Positions 6,570 to 7,600 of a stretch of 7,600 bases of DNA are shown piece by piece. The position numbers and the translations under genes are program-made. The stretch lies in NCBI GenBank assembly GCA_026989995.1, contig JALSIO010000813.1:1-7600 (forward strand), read 5' to 3'. The number at the start of each line of letters is the position of its first letter. Position 1 is the stretch's first letter. Origin of the DNA: Myxococcales bacterium (GTDB lineage: Bacteria > Myxococcota_A > UBA9160 > JALSIO01). The notes under the pieces are model-generated. The model did not search any database. It saw only the letters and a program-made list of their open reading frames with translations, and was not told the DNA's origin.

Positions 6570-7547
6570 ATGTTCGACAGCGTGGAATCCGTCGCCAGGG
6601 CGCTCTCGGAGCAGCAGTACATCGCGGGCCGGAACATCGCGACGGTGGTCTACCTGGCCGAGAAGCTGCAGAAGCCGGTCCTCGTCGAGGGTCCGGCGGG
6701 CGTGGGAAAGACCGAGCTCGCCAAGGTGGTGGCACGCGCCACCGGCCGGGACCTGATCCGGCTGCAGTGCTACGAGGGGCTCGACGAGGCCAAGGCACTC
6801 TACGAGTGGGAGTACTCGAAGCAGCTCCTCTACACGCAGATCCTGAAGGAGCGCTTCACGCAGGCCATGGAAGGGGCCCGGACGCTGCGGGAGGCGGCCG
6901 ATCGCGTGGGCCGGGAGGACAACGTCTTCTTCTCGGAGCGATTCATCGTGCCCCGCCCGCTGCTCCGCGCCATCACGGCGGACCGCCCGGCGCTGCTTCT
7001 CGTGGACGAGGTGGACAAGTCGGACCCCGAGTTCGAGGCCTTCCTCCTCGAAGTGCTCTCCGACTTCCAGGTCACGGTTCCCGAGATCGGGACCTTCGAG
7101 GCCACCCAGCGCCCCCTGGTCTTTCTCACCTCCAACGACGCCCGGGAGATGAGCGACGCCCTCAAGCGCCGCTGTCTGCACCTCTACATCGACTTCCCGG
7201 ACGAGGAGCTCGAGCGGGAGATCCTGCGGGCCAAGGTGCCGGAGGTGGACGCGCGCCTCGCCGAGGCCGTGGTTGCGATGATGCAGAAGCTCCGCGAGCT
7301 CGACCTCAAGAAGACACCATCCATCAGCGAGACCCTGGACTGGGCGCGCGCCCTGCTCGTGCTCAATGCGCGGGAACTCGACGAGGAGCTCGTCTCCGGC
7401 ACGCTGAACGTCATCCTCAAGTACGAGGCCGACATCCAGAAGGCGCAGGCCGAGCTCGCCCGGCTGCTCGGGCTGAAGCAGGCCGGCGCGGAGACCAAGG
7501 GGGAGGCGGCGCCCCGGCCCGCGCCCAAGCGCGGCGCCCTCCACTAG
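6570..7547 (+). CDS. MoxR-family AAA+ ATPase (CoxD-like)
   Basis: A 325-residue cytosolic AAA+ ATPase. MoxR proteins act with von Willebrand A (VWA) partners as chaperone-like machines that mature or activate enzyme complexes, for example metal-cofactor insertion by CoxD/CoxE in carbon monoxide dehydrogenase. Seen: Walker A GPAGVGKT (41-48), the subfamily-typical YEGLDEAKALYEWEYSKQ (78-95), Walker B LLLVDEVD (142-149), sensor 1 SND (188-190), an arginine-finger-like DALKRR (196-201) and the sensor 2 region SISETLDWARAL (261-272, counting approximate). The last 20 or so residues (AGAETKGEAAPRPAPKRGALH) look like a disordered, Ala/Pro/Lys-rich tail. The ATG has AGGAG five bases before it. A probable VWA partner starts three bases after the TAG, in the same frame. 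No carbon monoxide dehydrogenase or molybdenum hydroxylase gene is in view, so the client is unknown; methanol dehydrogenase maturation is not implied. Confidence 0.92.
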   Translation: MFDSVESVARALSEQQYIAGRNIATVVYLAEKLQKPVLVEGPAGVGKTELAKVVARATGRDLIRLQCYEGLDEAKALYEWEYSKQLLYTQILKERFTQAMEGARTLREAADRVGREDNVFFSERFIVPRPLLRAITADRPALLLVDEVDKSDPEFEAFLLEVLSDFQVTVPEIGTFEATQRPLVFLTSNDAREMSDALKRRCLHLYIDFPDEELEREILRAKVPEVDARLAEAVVAMMQKLRELDLKKTPSISETLDWARALLVLNARELDEELVSGTLNVILKYEADIQKAQAELARLLGLKQAGAETKGEAAPRPAPKRGALH

Positions 7548-7550
7548 GAC

Positions 7551-7600
7551 GTGCAGAAGAAGATCCTCGAGTTCACCAACCTGCTCCGCAAGAGCGGGAT
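7551..7600 (+). CDS. Probable CoxE-like VWA-domain protein, N-terminus only
   Basis: The last 50 bases read from a GTG as M-QKKILEFTNLLRKSG and stay open to the window edge. The pattern of a short hydrophobic/basic helix ending in LRKSG resembles the start of CoxE-like VWA proteins, which commonly follow MoxR genes. The VWA domain and its metal-ion-dependent adhesion motif would lie beyond the window and cannot be checked. The GTG is three bases after the moxR TAG and in the same frame. The only nearby Shine-Dalgarno-like bases, AGGA (7546-7549), are too close to act normally, which suggests reinitiation or a start further on. Confidence 0.65.
   Translation, partial: MQKKILEFTNLLRKSG

Noticed and set aside
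1..7600. tRNA, rRNA, CRISPR arrays, insertion sequences, integrase or attachment sites
   Set aside because: I saw no such feature: no regularly spaced repeats, no transposase motifs and no cloverleaf-like segment. Codon use looks uniform across all genes, giving no sign of recent transfer.

Overview
The window is a dense stretch of a high-GC bacterial genome (roughly 70% G+C by eye). It is fully coding on the + strand apart from gaps of about 50 to 175 bases. The gene mix fits a deltaproteobacterium-like lineage such as Myxococcota or a related uncultured group: an IcmF-type fused mutase, a separate single-chain methylmalonyl-CoA mutase with its MeaB chaperone, an MglA-type small GTPase, a fused RibBA and a MoxR/CoxE-type pair. 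That placement is an inference from gene content, not from a marker gene.

Left block (2-4241): the 3' third of icmF (isobutyryl-CoA mutase fused), then a complete adenosylcobalamin-dependent methylmalonyl-CoA mutase, then meaB, which overlaps the mutase stop by ATGA. Together these form a B12-dependent acyl-CoA skeleton-rearrangement module. IcmF interconverts isobutyryl- and n-butyryl-CoA, the mutase interconverts methylmalonyl- and succinyl-CoA, and MeaB gates cofactor loading for the stand-alone mutase. IcmF normally carries its own MeaB-like G domain, which lies upstream of the window. The likely setting is branched-chain amino acid, odd-chain fatty acid or propionyl-CoA metabolism.

Middle (4392-5066): an MglA-family Ras-like GTPase in its own segment. 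The same GC-rich palindrome occurs on both sides of it. It carries Ala at the position equivalent to Ras Gly12, while the hydrolysis-related Arg53 and Gln82 of Myxococcus MglA are kept at identical numbers. No MglB/Roadblock partner is visible.

Right block (5121-7600): a good sigma70-type promoter (TTGACC, 17-base spacer, TATGTT) whose -35 box lies inside a perfect 7-bp inverted repeat. It is followed by a leader with a very strong 14-bp hairpin, and then ribBA (riboflavin synthesis). After a short hairpin-bearing gap comes a MoxR-family AAA+ ATPase, then the first 16 codons of a probable CoxE-like VWA protein. That last frame is the same as moxR and is separated from it only by TAG-GAC-GTG.

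Most of the window is ordinary metabolism and I see no clearly new system. The points most worth checking are the promoter/operator and structured leader of ribBA, the RibBA His-to-Gln change at a metal-ligand position, the Ala21 of the MglA-like GTPase, and the in-frame stop between moxR and its VWA partner.
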